Assembly (NCBI GenBank): GCA_035545275.1 | Contig: DASZYT010000008.1 | Coordinates: forward strand, 1 to 22,909 | From: DASZYT01 sp035545275 | GTDB taxonomy: Bacteria; Patescibacteriota; Saccharimonadia; Saccharimonadales; UBA4665 | DNA: 22,909 nucleotides | Direction of reading: 5' to 3' | Shown: positions 6,620 through 12,411 of the stretch, piece after piece | Layout of the letters: every line of letters begins with the position of its first letter | How positions within the stretch are numbered: position 1 is the stretch's first letter | Program-made: the position numbers and the translations under genes | Notes under the pieces: generated by a model | The model's database searches: none | What the model saw: only the letters and a program-made list of their open reading frames with translations | Told to the model about the DNA's origin: nothing

Positions 6620-7324
6620 TTAAGACAGTTCGGTGCCAACAGGCCAGGGGCGTTCAGGCTGGCCCTTTTCAAATATAATAGCCCCTGCTCCGCCGCCTAC
6701 GGTGGTGGAGCCATCGTTGACGTGTATCCACGACGGTTCGGGCAAGCCGATTACTTTGCGGTCGGTAAACTGGTGAAATTCGGCAATGCGCTGCTCGCGC
6801 GTCTCACCCATGTGACCTTGCATCAGCGAACCCGATACAAAGTGTGCGTTGATGTGAAAGTCTACCAGGCCCACCGATGCAAAGCTTTCGGGCTCCACAA
6901 TGGGCATGTCGTTGGTGGTTTGCATGGTGGGGCACGCAATGACGCTACCTGCGCTGGCACCCATGTAGCCGGCGCCGGCTTGCACCACGTCACGGATGGG
7001 CTCCACCAGGCTCATTTCTTGCAATGTTTTGATGAGCAAAAACGTGTTGCCTCCGCCACAAAACACTGCCTTTAGCTGCGTAACCGACAGATGGCCGGCC
7101 GGGTCGGCAAAGACATGCAGCGACCGGCAGGATTGGCCCAGCGAGGCAAAAAACTGCTCGGCCGAGGCGGCATATTCATCCCATTTGCTTGGATGTGCAG
7201 CATAGGGCACATACAGCACCTCGCCTGGTGGGCAGGCATCCAAAAACTCCTTTACCGCTTCGCGGGCATGCTCCAGGTAGTTGCCACCAGACACAAACGA
7301 GCTGCTGACTAAAAGTAACTGCAT
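6620..7324 (-). CDS. pepE: Peptidase E (S51 family, alpha-aspartyl dipeptidase)
   Basis: 234-aa predicted cytoplasmic serine peptidase that cleaves dipeptides with N-terminal Asp. Seen: FCGGGNTFLLIKTL (88-101), the nucleophile elbow GASAGS with Ser124, Asp139 in TTNDMP, and His161 in FHINAHF. The three residues are each shifted by +4 relative to Ser120, Asp135 and His157 of enteric PepE, which supports a complete triad. Length is close to the ~229 aa of the enteric enzyme. It follows the YdeI/OmpD-associated gene by 21 bp and precedes the nucleotidyltransferase by 15 bp. An extended -10 box ends 6 nt before its ATG, with AAGGA in those 6 nt, so it may have its own leaderless start. Confidence 0.88.
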   Translation of the reverse strand: MQLLLVSSSFVSGGNYLEHAREAVKEFLDACPPGEVLYVPYAAHPSKWDEYAASAEQFFASLGQSCRSLHVFADPAGHLSVTQLKAVFCGGGNTFLLIKTLQEMSLVEPIRDVVQAGAGYMGASAGSVIACPTMQTTNDMPIVEPESFASVGLVDFHINAHFVSGSLMQGHMGETREQRIAEFHQFTDRKVIGLPEPSWIHVNDGSTTVGGGAGAIIFEKGQPERPWPVGTELS

Positions 7325-7330
7325 GTCCTT

Positions 7331-7339
7331 ATCATACCA
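7331..7339 (-). promoter_or_regulatory. Extended -10 promoter, predicted leaderless start (peptidase E)
   Basis: TGGTATGAT on the minus strand (TG at 7339-7338, TATGAT at 7336-7331), then exactly 6 nt (AAGGAC) and ATG at 7324. The AAGGA could still act as a ribosome binding site for readthrough transcripts from the upstream gene. Confidence 0.5.
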
Positions 7340-7345
7340 GAACCG

Positions 7346-7657
7346 CTACGCTATTTTGGAGCGGCGGGAGGTGACCCATTTTTGGGCGGGGCTCATGGCT
7401 TTGTCGGTGCGGTGTATGCAGCCGACCCAGCAGCAGGGACGGCGCTCGCCCTTGTGCATTTTGTCGCGCATGACCACGATGTGCTTGGCCCGGGTCTCGG
7501 GCTTGGCACAGGTAATCGTCCAGCAAATCCACTCATTCCGCGCCAGCGGCGTGATGTCTTCCCACACGGCCAGCATCTTTTTGTCAGCCAAAATAGCCTT
7601 CCGCATATCATCCGGCAGTTTATGTACCGTCCCGCCCGCTAATGATTTCGTAAACAT
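7346..7657 (-). CDS. YdeI/OmpD-associated (OmdA) family protein
   Basis: 103 aa. The segment WEDITPLARNEWICWTITCA followed by KPETRAKHI and a terminal ERRPCCWVGCIHR matches the C-terminal domain of the YdeI/OmpD-associated family (ARNEWICW, ETRAKRI, GKRRPCCW). The molecular function of that domain is unsettled; members have been linked to resistance to cationic peptides or bacteriocins. No signal peptide or membrane segment. Six cysteines, three of them clustered in CCWVGC. First gene of a unit with peptidase E and the nucleotidyltransferase. A TAAAAT box ends 6 nt before the ATG. Confidence 0.72.
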   Translation of the reverse strand: MFTKSLAGGTVHKLPDDMRKAILADKKMLAVWEDITPLARNEWICWTITCAKPETRAKHIVVMRDKMHKGERRPCCWVGCIHRTDKAMSPAQKWVTSRRSKIA

Positions 7658-7663
7658 ACCCTT

Positions 7664-7669
7664 ATTTTA
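7664..7669 (-). promoter_or_regulatory. -10 box, predicted leaderless start (YdeI/OmdA gene)
   Basis: TAAAAT on the minus strand (7669-7664), then 6 nt (AAGGGT) and ATG at 7657. No TG extension and no clear -35. The spacing is the same as at six other genes in the window. Confidence 0.4.
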
Positions 7670-7747
7670 TCGCAAGTTTGGGCAGCACTACGCATGAAAC
7701 TGTAACTACCTTATGACTGTTAGTTAGATAATTGCGATGACATAAGC

Positions 7748-7753
7748 TAATAT
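7748..7753 (+). promoter_or_regulatory. -10 box, predicted leaderless start (nuclease-like gene)
   Basis: TAATAT at 7748-7753 is followed by exactly 6 nt and ATG at 7760. There is no purine-rich Shine-Dalgarno sequence in front of the start, which favours a leaderless message. Confidence 0.45.
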
Positions 7754-7759
7754 TGCATT

Positions 7760-8419
7760 ATGGCCGCAGAAGCTTGGACACAGGAAAGTCTTAAAATAGC
7801 ATTTGATCGGTTTATTGCTGAAAATGGAAGGCTACCCACTGCCCCCGAGACTGATCGAACAGATTACTTACCGTCAGCTAGACAGATTCAGCGGAGGTTC
7901 GGCGGGCTAAAAGAGCTTCGTGCCGCACTAGGTTACGAAGATACAGATTTTGGCAGCGGTACTCACAGAAGCAACATGGCCACAAACGGGAACCTAAGAG
8001 CTAGCGAAGCTGAACGAGAGCTACAACATCAGTTAGCATCCATATTTGGTGAGCCTTATGTACACTCTGAGAAATATTATGGCGGCGGTAGAAATCGCGC
8101 CGATTTCATCGTCTACACCAAGGATGCGATTTTTGGAATTGATGTTTTCACCACCGAAACAAAGCATGACTTGCAAAAGAACGTAGCAATAAAGATCGAC
8201 AAGTATATCGATTTTCCACAATCCCAGCCTCTATATTTTGTAGTCGTAAGCAAGAGCCTGAGCGAATCGGATGTAAAGCTTGCCGTCGCCGGCATGACTA
8301 AAATAAGCAAGCTGCCGTCCGTAAAAGTTCTTACTCCGGAAGGATTGTTTGAAGACGTCGAACAATATGAACGATATTTAGATCCGGACGGCTTCAAATC
8401 TCTTTACGAATTGTCCTAA
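7760..8419 (+). CDS. Predicted nuclease-like protein with HNH-associated helical repeat
   Basis: 219 aa. The N-terminal part (about 14-58; FIAENGRLPTAPE ... RRFGGLKELRAALG) resembles the short helical repeat found beside homing and HNH endonucleases, likely DNA-binding. The central region (about 83-165) has a helix with SEAERELQHQL, then strands RADFIVY (Asp115) and FGIDVFTTE (Asp128) and a helix with IKIDKYIDF. This resembles a PD-(D/E)XK nuclease core, but the usual ExK lysine is not obvious, so activity is uncertain. The gene is more AT-rich than its neighbours. It converges on the Cap15-like gene and their stop codons overlap by 4 bp. This places it beside the CBASS operon, so a defence role is plausible but inferred. 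Confidence 0.6.
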   Translation: MAAEAWTQESLKIAFDRFIAENGRLPTAPETDRTDYLPSARQIQRRFGGLKELRAALGYEDTDFGSGTHRSNMATNGNLRASEAERELQHQLASIFGEPYVHSEKYYGGGRNRADFIVYTKDAIFGIDVFTTETKHDLQKNVAIKIDKYIDFPQSQPLYFVVVSKSLSESDVKLAVAGMTKISKLPSVKVLTPEGLFEDVEQYERYLDPDGFKSLYELS

Positions 8420-9003
8420 TTTGACCGATTCAATCGCAGAGTTCCTTTGCGCCCGCGAGAATTAAAATACCTACCTCTAGCAGTACCGTTAGGCTTAATA
8501 ATTAACTCACCGGTTCCCTCATGACCTTGCATATCGTCGTCAGCAATTCCATGGTTCGGCGTATTACGGTATGTATAAGTAAGACGCGCGCACCGATTTC
8601 CCATACCTTCAACGCTGGTCGTAATTGAACATGAAGCGGACAGCTCGGGTTCTAGCACTTCAAGTTGCACTAGAATCTTGGTCCACGTCTGATTAATCTC
8701 GATACGTACAGGCAATTCTTTGTGGTTATAGTCAGAAATGACAATGCCTTCATATACACCATACACTCTCATCTCGTTTATTAAGCCAAACATCCGAAGT
8801 GGCGTCCACTTCCACAGTATCTTATCTACTGTCGCATAGACAATTCCGTAAACACCACCCAGCGCAGGTGGACTAACCAGCCACGTGGGGCCGAGATTGT
8901 AATGAGATGTCAGCTTTGCAATTAGTACGGCAATCGCCACACTGATGGCCGCAATAACACTGTATGTGCCTAGCCTGCTCGTATTAGTTGAGTAGCTGTG
9001 CAT
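8416..9003 (-). CDS. Cap15-like CBASS effector (2TM plus beta-rich domain)
   Basis: 195 aa. Two hydrophobic helices (about 13-30 and 42-61) are followed by a beta-rich soluble domain (about 72-192). Its pattern fits the SMODS-associating 2TM beta-strand-rich effector (Cap15): YGVYEGIVIS, PVRIEINQTWTKILVQL, RLTYTYRNTP, a His-Gly turn (GHEGTGELII), then GRYFNSRGRKGTLRL. In known CBASS, Cap15 binds the cyclic nucleotide through a beta-barrel and oligomerises to disrupt the inner membrane, killing the infected cell. It begins 2 bp after the CD-NTase stop, so it is the operon's last gene. Recognition rests on pattern and context, not on a search. Confidence 0.8.
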   Translation of the reverse strand: MHSYSTNTSRLGTYSVIAAISVAIAVLIAKLTSHYNLGPTWLVSPPALGGVYGIVYATVDKILWKWTPLRMFGLINEMRVYGVYEGIVISDYNHKELPVRIEINQTWTKILVQLEVLEPELSASCSITTSVEGMGNRCARLTYTYRNTPNHGIADDDMQGHEGTGELIIKPNGTARGRYFNSRGRKGTLRLNRSN

Positions 9004-9005
9004 CT

Positions 9006-9887
9006 TTAGCTCAGGTGCCTTGCTAGTACTTTGATCGCATCACGCGCAGCAGATTGCGAGAAGTTTCCGGGATCGGTGCCAAAGAGCGTGTGTATGCCGT
9101 CTACCGACTCGAAGTTCGTATAGTCGGCACTACCGAGCCAATCAGTAACTGCCAGCAGGCGCGTATGGTCATATTCGTGGAACAACTGCCGCGGTATGTT
9201 GTATGCCATGCATTCCAGCAGGTAGCCGGGCACTGCTTTTGGGTCAATCTGCCCCAGCGCCACAACGTGGCGTTTCAGGTTTTTTAACTGGCGTACTGTC
9301 GGCTTATACCTACTTAGCGTAATCAGGTTCTTTGCCGATCCATTCTTCTTGTGCTCTTTAGGATAGTTCACTATACGACTACCCTCCGAAGGAAAAAGCG
9401 CTGTGCCCTCGATGTAATCATGGCCGAAGAGGGGCCCAAAGTGTCGATAGAGTCGGTATTGAAACGCCGGTACAACGTCGGCGTCAACATAGCCATCACG
9501 CTTGAGCACGCGTATACACTTCTTATGGATCTCTATCCGGCTAGCGCCATAATAGTCGGTCAGGGCGGCGATGATGTCTGTCCTTAACTGCTTTGGTAGG
9601 TACGTCGCAGGTACACGCTGCTGCTCGTAGGCTAGTTTCTCCCCGAAACTCAACCTGTCCGTGTCAGAGTAGAAGGTCTTGCGAGACATCACCACAATAT
9701 CGACATCCGAATCACCGTGTACGTTCGTTGAGTTTGCGTACGAGCCCTGTAGGAACACTTCGACGCTTTTATCAGTCAGCGCCGGATGGGCAGCTATGGC
9801 CTTCTTTACCGATGCGTAAGTTTGCTGTGCCGCGTCTTGAGCACCGACATTAGTCCAAGACGTAGAGCGAATCATTGCCTCTAGCAT
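9006..9887 (-). CDS. CD-NTase (cGAS/DncV-like nucleotidyltransferase) of a CBASS
   Basis: 293-aa predicted enzyme making a cyclic oligonucleotide signal on phage infection. Catalytic motif: VFLQGSYANSTNVHGDSDVDIVV region with Gly48-Ser49 and Asp61-x-Asp63, and the third carboxylate in VDADVVPAF (Asp137 or Asp135). The C-terminal helical part (about 180-293) has YLLECMAYNIP, as in SMODS nucleotidyltransferases. The length is normal for the family, and all three acidic residues are present, so it should be active. No Cap2/Cap3 or HORMA/TRIP13 genes are adjacent, so this is a minimal (type I) layout. The clade and product are not assigned; known Cap15 partners usually make cyclic dinucleotides. 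Start ATG 9887 lies 1 nt after the DUF3892 stop. Confidence 0.87.
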   Translation of the reverse strand: MLEAMIRSTSWTNVGAQDAAQQTYASVKKAIAAHPALTDKSVEVFLQGSYANSTNVHGDSDVDIVVMSRKTFYSDTDRLSFGEKLAYEQQRVPATYLPKQLRTDIIAALTDYYGASRIEIHKKCIRVLKRDGYVDADVVPAFQYRLYRHFGPLFGHDYIEGTALFPSEGSRIVNYPKEHKKNGSAKNLITLSRYKPTVRQLKNLKRHVVALGQIDPKAVPGYLLECMAYNIPRQLFHEYDHTRLLAVTDWLGSADYTNFESVDGIHTLFGTDPGNFSQSAARDAIKVLARHLS

Positions 9888-9888
9888 T

Positions 9889-10173
9889 TCAGGATTCCGG
9901 CAAGTTTAAGAGGTTATTTGACGAGCGACTGTCGGCGCGCGTTTCCAGGAACTTCGTGCCAACGCTGCTCTGATTTACATAGCAATTCACCGTGCCTTCA
10001 GCGCTTTTGACGTAGGCGTTCCCGCCGTCTTCAACCCATTTAACCATGCTGGCCCTGTCTGCGATTTTTGATTCGCCCGATGCTTCGTCTAACCATTTAT
10101 AGTGGCTGATGGCCTCATGCGGATTTTGATGGTACCCGCCACTTTTTCTGACTGCTACTATTCTTACTGCCAT
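9889..10173 (-). CDS. DUF3892 protein, first gene of the CBASS operon
   Basis: 94-aa soluble protein. It matches DUF3892 as I know it: VRIVAVRKSGGYHQNPHEAISHYKW at the N-terminus (1-27), SMVKWVEDGGNAYVK in the middle, and GTKFLETRADSRSSNNLLNLP at the end. Function is not established; the fold is expected to be a small alpha/beta domain. The ATG at 10173 has a near-perfect AGGAGGTAA ribosome binding site. Only 1 nt separates it from the CD-NTase gene, so the two are coupled. I know of no described role for DUF3892 in CBASS, so it may be an accessory or regulatory subunit. It could also be an unrelated passenger. A terminator hairpin lies 47 bp upstream, between it and the candidate RNA. Confidence 0.75.
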   Translation of the reverse strand: MAVRIVAVRKSGGYHQNPHEAISHYKWLDEASGESKIADRASMVKWVEDGGNAYVKSAEGTVNCYVNQSSVGTKFLETRADSRSSNNLLNLPES

Positions 10174-10198
10174 TGTTTGGTTACCTCCTGGCGTTCAA

Positions 10199-10204
10199 AT
10201 TATG
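10199..10204 (-). promoter_or_regulatory. Candidate -10 box of the CBASS operon
   Basis: CATAAT on the minus strand (10204-10199), 5 of 6 consensus bases, 25 nt before the DUF3892 ATG. There is no good -35; the expected position falls in the terminator T-tract. If it is not functional, the operon depends on readthrough of the upstream terminator. Confidence 0.3.
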
Positions 10205-10219
10205 AATTCTCTCTTTAGT

Positions 10220-10244
10220 AAAAAACCCAGCAGGGTGCGCTGGG
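10220..10244 (-). terminator. Rho-independent terminator of the candidate RNA
   Basis: On the minus strand, CCCAGC (10244-10239) pairs with GCTGGG (10231-10226) around a 7-nt loop, followed immediately by six T residues (10225-10220). This is a classical intrinsic terminator. It lies between the strong promoter at 10346-10374 and the DUF3892 gene. Confidence 0.85.
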
Positions 10245-10339
10245 AGTATTTTCATAGATAATGGTGCATGGGCTCGTCCCTTCGTTTGTTGCTTGTAACG
10301 TAGTTTCCAGAGGTGACAGTCGCACTACGTTGTCGTTAC
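10220..10339 (-). ncRNA. Candidate ~120-nt small RNA or attenuated leader of the CBASS operon
   Basis: A strong promoter and an intrinsic terminator bracket about 120 nt without a convincing ORF. The predicted RNA can fold its 5' part: AACGTAGT (10330-10323) pairs with ACTACGTT across a ~19-nt loop. The first six bases GTAACG can alternatively pair with CGTTAC, so two 5' folds compete. A short GGG-ACGAG-CCC hairpin and the terminator follow. I do not recognise a known riboswitch or sRNA family. It may be an independent sRNA or a transcription-attenuation leader for DUF3892, CD-NTase and Cap15. Confidence 0.6.
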
Positions 10340-10345
10340 GCTTTA

Positions 10346-10374
10346 ATAATAGCCAAGCTCAAGCGAGTTGTCAA
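10346..10374 (-). promoter_or_regulatory. Strong sigma70-type promoter of the candidate RNA
   Basis: TTGACA (10374-10369), a 17-bp spacer, and TATTAT (10351-10346) on the minus strand. This is one of the best-matching promoters in the window. Predicted +1 is a G near 10339. It starts right behind the 3' echo of the DHFR-fold gene. Confidence 0.75.
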
Positions 10375-10406
10375 TACCATTCAATACTGCTTATGCTTTG
10401 TCAAAT

Positions 10407-10433
10407 GCCGACGGTGCCAGTTTTGACACCGCC
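10407..10433 (-). repeat. Echo of the DHFR-fold gene 3' end (copy C)
   Basis: 27 bp matching the end of the DHFR-fold gene (11745-11771) at 24 positions. The frame reads GGVKTGTVGI and then a TGA stop, against AGEVKTGTVGE-stop in the intact gene. It lies 20 bp after the histidine-phosphatase stop, on the same strand. Probably a remnant of a lost paralogue, or a short recombination repeat. Confidence 0.6.
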
Positions 10434-10453
10434 GGTGCTTTGCGCCTTGAGCA

Positions 10454-10999
10454 TCACCTAATCGTGTATTCCCAGCCGGGCTGCCAGGATTTGGTCTTGC
10501 GCCAATCTTCGTCTACGGCTTGCTGCCATGTCTTGCCCTTGAGCAATACATCGAGCGCCAGCTGCGGAGCCTGGTGGGCGACAATAGCGATGTGTTTGCC
10601 ATCGTACTCAGTGCGCAGAAAGTCGACAAAACTTGCTAGCCGCGCCTCGACATCCTTGTAGCTCTCGCCCTTCGGAAAATGTGTATCGACAAAATCCACC
10701 AAGCGGTCCTTGAAGGTCGCCGCCGGTTTGCCGTTCATGTCGCCGTAGTTGCACTCTCGCAGTCTTTCGTCGTGGATGATTTCGTACTTGTCGCCAAAGC
10801 CAAGCTCTGCCGAGTCAACCGCTCGTTGCAGATCCGAGCAAAACACCACATCAAAACGCTTGTCGGCCACTTGCTGGCCCAGTTTTTCGGCTTGCTCCCG
10901 GCCAATTGCCGACAGCTCGCCCGGCAGCCAACCTGTGGCTAAATCTTGCTCGTTATCTGTCGTGGTGCCATGCACAAAATAGGTAATTGCTACAGACAT
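10454..10999 (-). CDS. Histidine-phosphatase superfamily protein with altered RHG motif
   Basis: 181 aa, phosphoglycerate-mutase-like fold. Present: catalytic His10, Arg59 (SDLQRAVDSA), Glu82 (LRECNYGDM) and His142 (IVAHQAPQL). The hallmark RHG is VHG here (YFVHGTTTDN), so the phosphate-binding Arg before the nucleophile His is Val9. The four other key residues are kept, so it may be a phosphatase with altered substrate or pH preference, or a weakened enzyme. Substrate unknown. No Shine-Dalgarno; an extended -10 (TGCTATACT) ends 6 nt before the ATG, predicting a leaderless message. Echoes of the DHFR-fold gene end lie on both sides. Confidence 0.82.
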   Translation of the reverse strand: MSVAITYFVHGTTTDNEQDLATGWLPGELSAIGREQAEKLGQQVADKRFDVVFCSDLQRAVDSAELGFGDKYEIIHDERLRECNYGDMNGKPAATFKDRLVDFVDTHFPKGESYKDVEARLASFVDFLRTEYDGKHIAIVAHQAPQLALDVLLKGKTWQQAVDEDWRKTKSWQPGWEYTIR

Positions 11000-11005
11000 A
11001 GCTGC

Positions 11006-11014
11006 AGTATAGCA
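11006..11014 (-). promoter_or_regulatory. Extended -10 promoter, predicted leaderless start (histidine phosphatase)
   Basis: TGCTATACT on the minus strand (TG at 11014-11013, TATACT at 11011-11006), then 6 nt and ATG at 10999. No ribosome binding site is present between them. Confidence 0.6.
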
Positions 11015-11017
11015 AAT

Positions 11018-11053
11018 GACTTACTCGCCGACGATGCCCGTTTTGACTTCGCC
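11018..11053 (-). repeat. Echo of the DHFR-fold gene 3' end (copy B)
   Basis: 36 bp identical at 34 positions to 11736-11771, the last codons, stop and 4 bp beyond of the DHFR-fold gene. The frame is kept: NGGEVKTGIVGE, then TAA. It lies 30 bp downstream of the six-TM gene and overlaps the upstream edge of the histidine-phosphatase promoter. It has no start or upstream domain, so it is a fragment only. Confidence 0.75.
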
Positions 11054-11082
11054 GCCATTGCACCAAACCAAACATATTATCA

Positions 11083-11685
11083 TTACCGATTTGTCAGTAT
11101 TCCCCCGCCGACCAAGCATAAAGCTAGGGCTATGCTACCTGCCATTGCAAACCGTGGATGTGTTTTTTCCTGCTCCATAACTTCTACGGTAATAAACCCC
11201 GCTAAAAGATATAACGGCAAAGTCTGCACAGAGGTAAGATGCCATAAATCACTGGGCAGATAGTAGAAAAGATAGTGATGAAAAATTAATTTATAGCTGC
11301 CATTTACGCCCAGTTCAAACAAAATAGCATCAAGACTAAATATAACGGATCTGATAAGAATCGAACTTAAACGCTTTTTTCTCAAAGTGTCGTGGAGCCA
11401 GTAGATATACAGCCCCACAGAACCCCATAAATACAATGAATATACGGATGTGTACGCATGATGGATTGGGAAGAGTTGATATCTCCACAATGGGTGCCCG
11501 AACCCAGCGTTATATGCAACGTCGAAGCATACTTCCCCCAATAAGCCCAGGGCCGCCATTGTAACGATATATAAGGTTGCTTTGAATTTGTTGGTTTTAA
11601 GCGGCTTGCCAGCCAGGAGCCGATTTATCCCGTAAACGATGCCGAGCCATACGATACTGAACACGAGTAGAGCAAGATAGTTCAC
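11083..11685 (-). CDS. Multi-pass membrane protein, about six TM helices, unknown family
   Basis: 200 aa, strongly hydrophobic. Likely membrane segments are near 3-23, 38-55, 84-99, 110-128, 150-165 and 178-195. Between the second and third is a polar, aromatic loop (YNAGFGHPLWRYQLFPIHHAYT) with two adjacent His, and later a FHHYLFYYLPSDLWHL segment. I do not recognise the family. The aromatic/His loops could form an active site in the membrane, but that is speculation. The start is GTG at 11685 with no Shine-Dalgarno; TGTTATTAT ends 6 nt before it. No membrane-pump or transporter signature was seen. It is AT-richer than neighbours and sits in the segment with repeated DHFR 3' ends. Confidence 0.7.
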   Translation of the reverse strand: MNYLALLVFSIVWLGIVYGINRLLAGKPLKTNKFKATLYIVTMAALGLLGEVCFDVAYNAGFGHPLWRYQLFPIHHAYTSVYSLYLWGSVGLYIYWLHDTLRKKRLSSILIRSVIFSLDAILFELGVNGSYKLIFHHYLFYYLPSDLWHLTSVQTLPLYLLAGFITVEVMEQEKTHPRFAMAGSIALALCLVGGGILTNR

Positions 11686-11691
11686 GAAACA

Positions 11692-11700
11692 ATAATAACA
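11692..11700 (-). promoter_or_regulatory. Extended -10 promoter, predicted leaderless GTG start
   Basis: TGTTATTAT on the minus strand (TG at 11700-11699, TATTAT at 11697-11692), then 6 nt and GTG at 11685. A TTGACC at 11725-11720 is 22 bp away, too far to be a normal -35. Confidence 0.5.
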
Positions 11701-11738
11701 TTAATGCTTATGCTTAATCGGTCAATGGAGAGACAGAC

Positions 11739-12332
11739 TTACTCGCCGACGGTGCCGGTTTTGACTTCGCCTGCTCGCCGGTAATTGGCGAAGATGACGC
11801 CCGCGGGCGTAACGGTGCTGCTGGTGAGGGTAAAGGCCGCGGGGATGGTGCCTTCGGCAAAGAGCTTTTTGCCGCTGCCGAGGGTGAGTGGGAAAATCTT
11901 GAGCCACAGCTCGTCCACCAGGTCGTGCTGCAGCAGGGTCTGGATGAGGTTGCCGCTGCCGTGCACCTGCAGGTCGGAGCCTTCGGAATCTTTTAGCTTC
12001 TTGATGTCGTCGACGCTTTTGAGGAACGTGCTGTTCTGCCAGTCGGACGAATTCATGGTGCTGCTGAGCACGTATTTGGTAACGTCGTTGATGCCCGGCC
12101 AATCATCGGCGTGCTGCGGCCAGTAGCCGGCAAAAATCTCAAACGTCTTGCGGCCCAGCAGCAGATCGGCCGGCTGCATTTGCTGTTGCATGAGCTTGCC
12201 GGCTTCGTCGTCAAAATAAGGTGCGCTCCACCCGCCAAATTTGAAGCCACCACTGGTGTCTTCCTCCGGCGCGCCCGGCGCCTGCATCACCCCATCGAGC
12301 GTAATGAATGATAGTACGATAATTTTCCTCAT
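11739..12332 (-). CDS. DHFR/RibD C-terminal-domain family reductase-like protein
   Basis: 197 aa of the dihydrofolate-reductase-like fold shared by RibD C-terminal domains and the YwjB/YyaP group. Seen: N-terminal RKIIVLSFITLDGVMQAPG (2-20), LLLGRKTFEIFAGYWP (57-72), KYVLSSTM, the nucleotide-binding-type DLQVHGSGNLIQTLL (about 120-134) and LVDELWLKIFPLTLGSGKKLF (about 138-158). These proteins are often called dihydrofolate reductases without proof; the true substrate is unknown. The last 36 bp around its stop are echoed at 11018-11053 and more weakly at 10407-10433. The start has no Shine-Dalgarno; TGCTATGAT ends 6 nt before the ATG. Confidence 0.87.
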   Translation of the reverse strand: MRKIIVLSFITLDGVMQAPGAPEEDTSGGFKFGGWSAPYFDDEAGKLMQQQMQPADLLLGRKTFEIFAGYWPQHADDWPGINDVTKYVLSSTMNSSDWQNSTFLKSVDDIKKLKDSEGSDLQVHGSGNLIQTLLQHDLVDELWLKIFPLTLGSGKKLFAEGTIPAAFTLTSSTVTPAGVIFANYRRAGEVKTGTVGE

Positions 12333-12338
12333 ATTTTC

Positions 12339-12347
12339 ATCATAGCA
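12339..12347 (-). promoter_or_regulatory. Extended -10 promoter, predicted leaderless start (DHFR-fold gene)
   Basis: TGCTATGAT on the minus strand (TG at 12347-12346, TATGAT at 12344-12339), then exactly 6 nt and ATG at 12332. The core TTTGCTATGAT is identical to that at the glycosyltransferase start (4849-4859). Confidence 0.6.
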
Positions 12348-12376
12348 AAAATCTTCTGCGAATTATGGACGCGTGA

Positions 12377-12405
12377 TTGATTTTTCATCCCTGTTCCGCT
12401 ACAAT
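12377..12405 (+). promoter_or_regulatory. Promoter of the leader/tRNA-Gly unit
   Basis: TTGATT (12377-12382), 17 bp, TACAAT (12400-12405). Predicted +1 is near 12412, which leaves about 128 nt before the tRNA starts, unusually long compared with ~5 nt for tRNA-Ala in this window. Confidence 0.75.
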
Positions 12406-12411
12406 TCTCCA

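Noticed and set aside
8416..10173. Type II or III CBASS with Cap2/Cap3 or HORMA/TRIP13
   Set aside because: None of these accessory families is encoded nearby; only DUF3892 accompanies the CD-NTase and effector.
10407..11771. Integron attC sites after each gene
   Set aside because: The repeats keep a coding frame and stop of the DHFR-fold gene, lack attC core sites and symmetrical arms, and no integrase is present.
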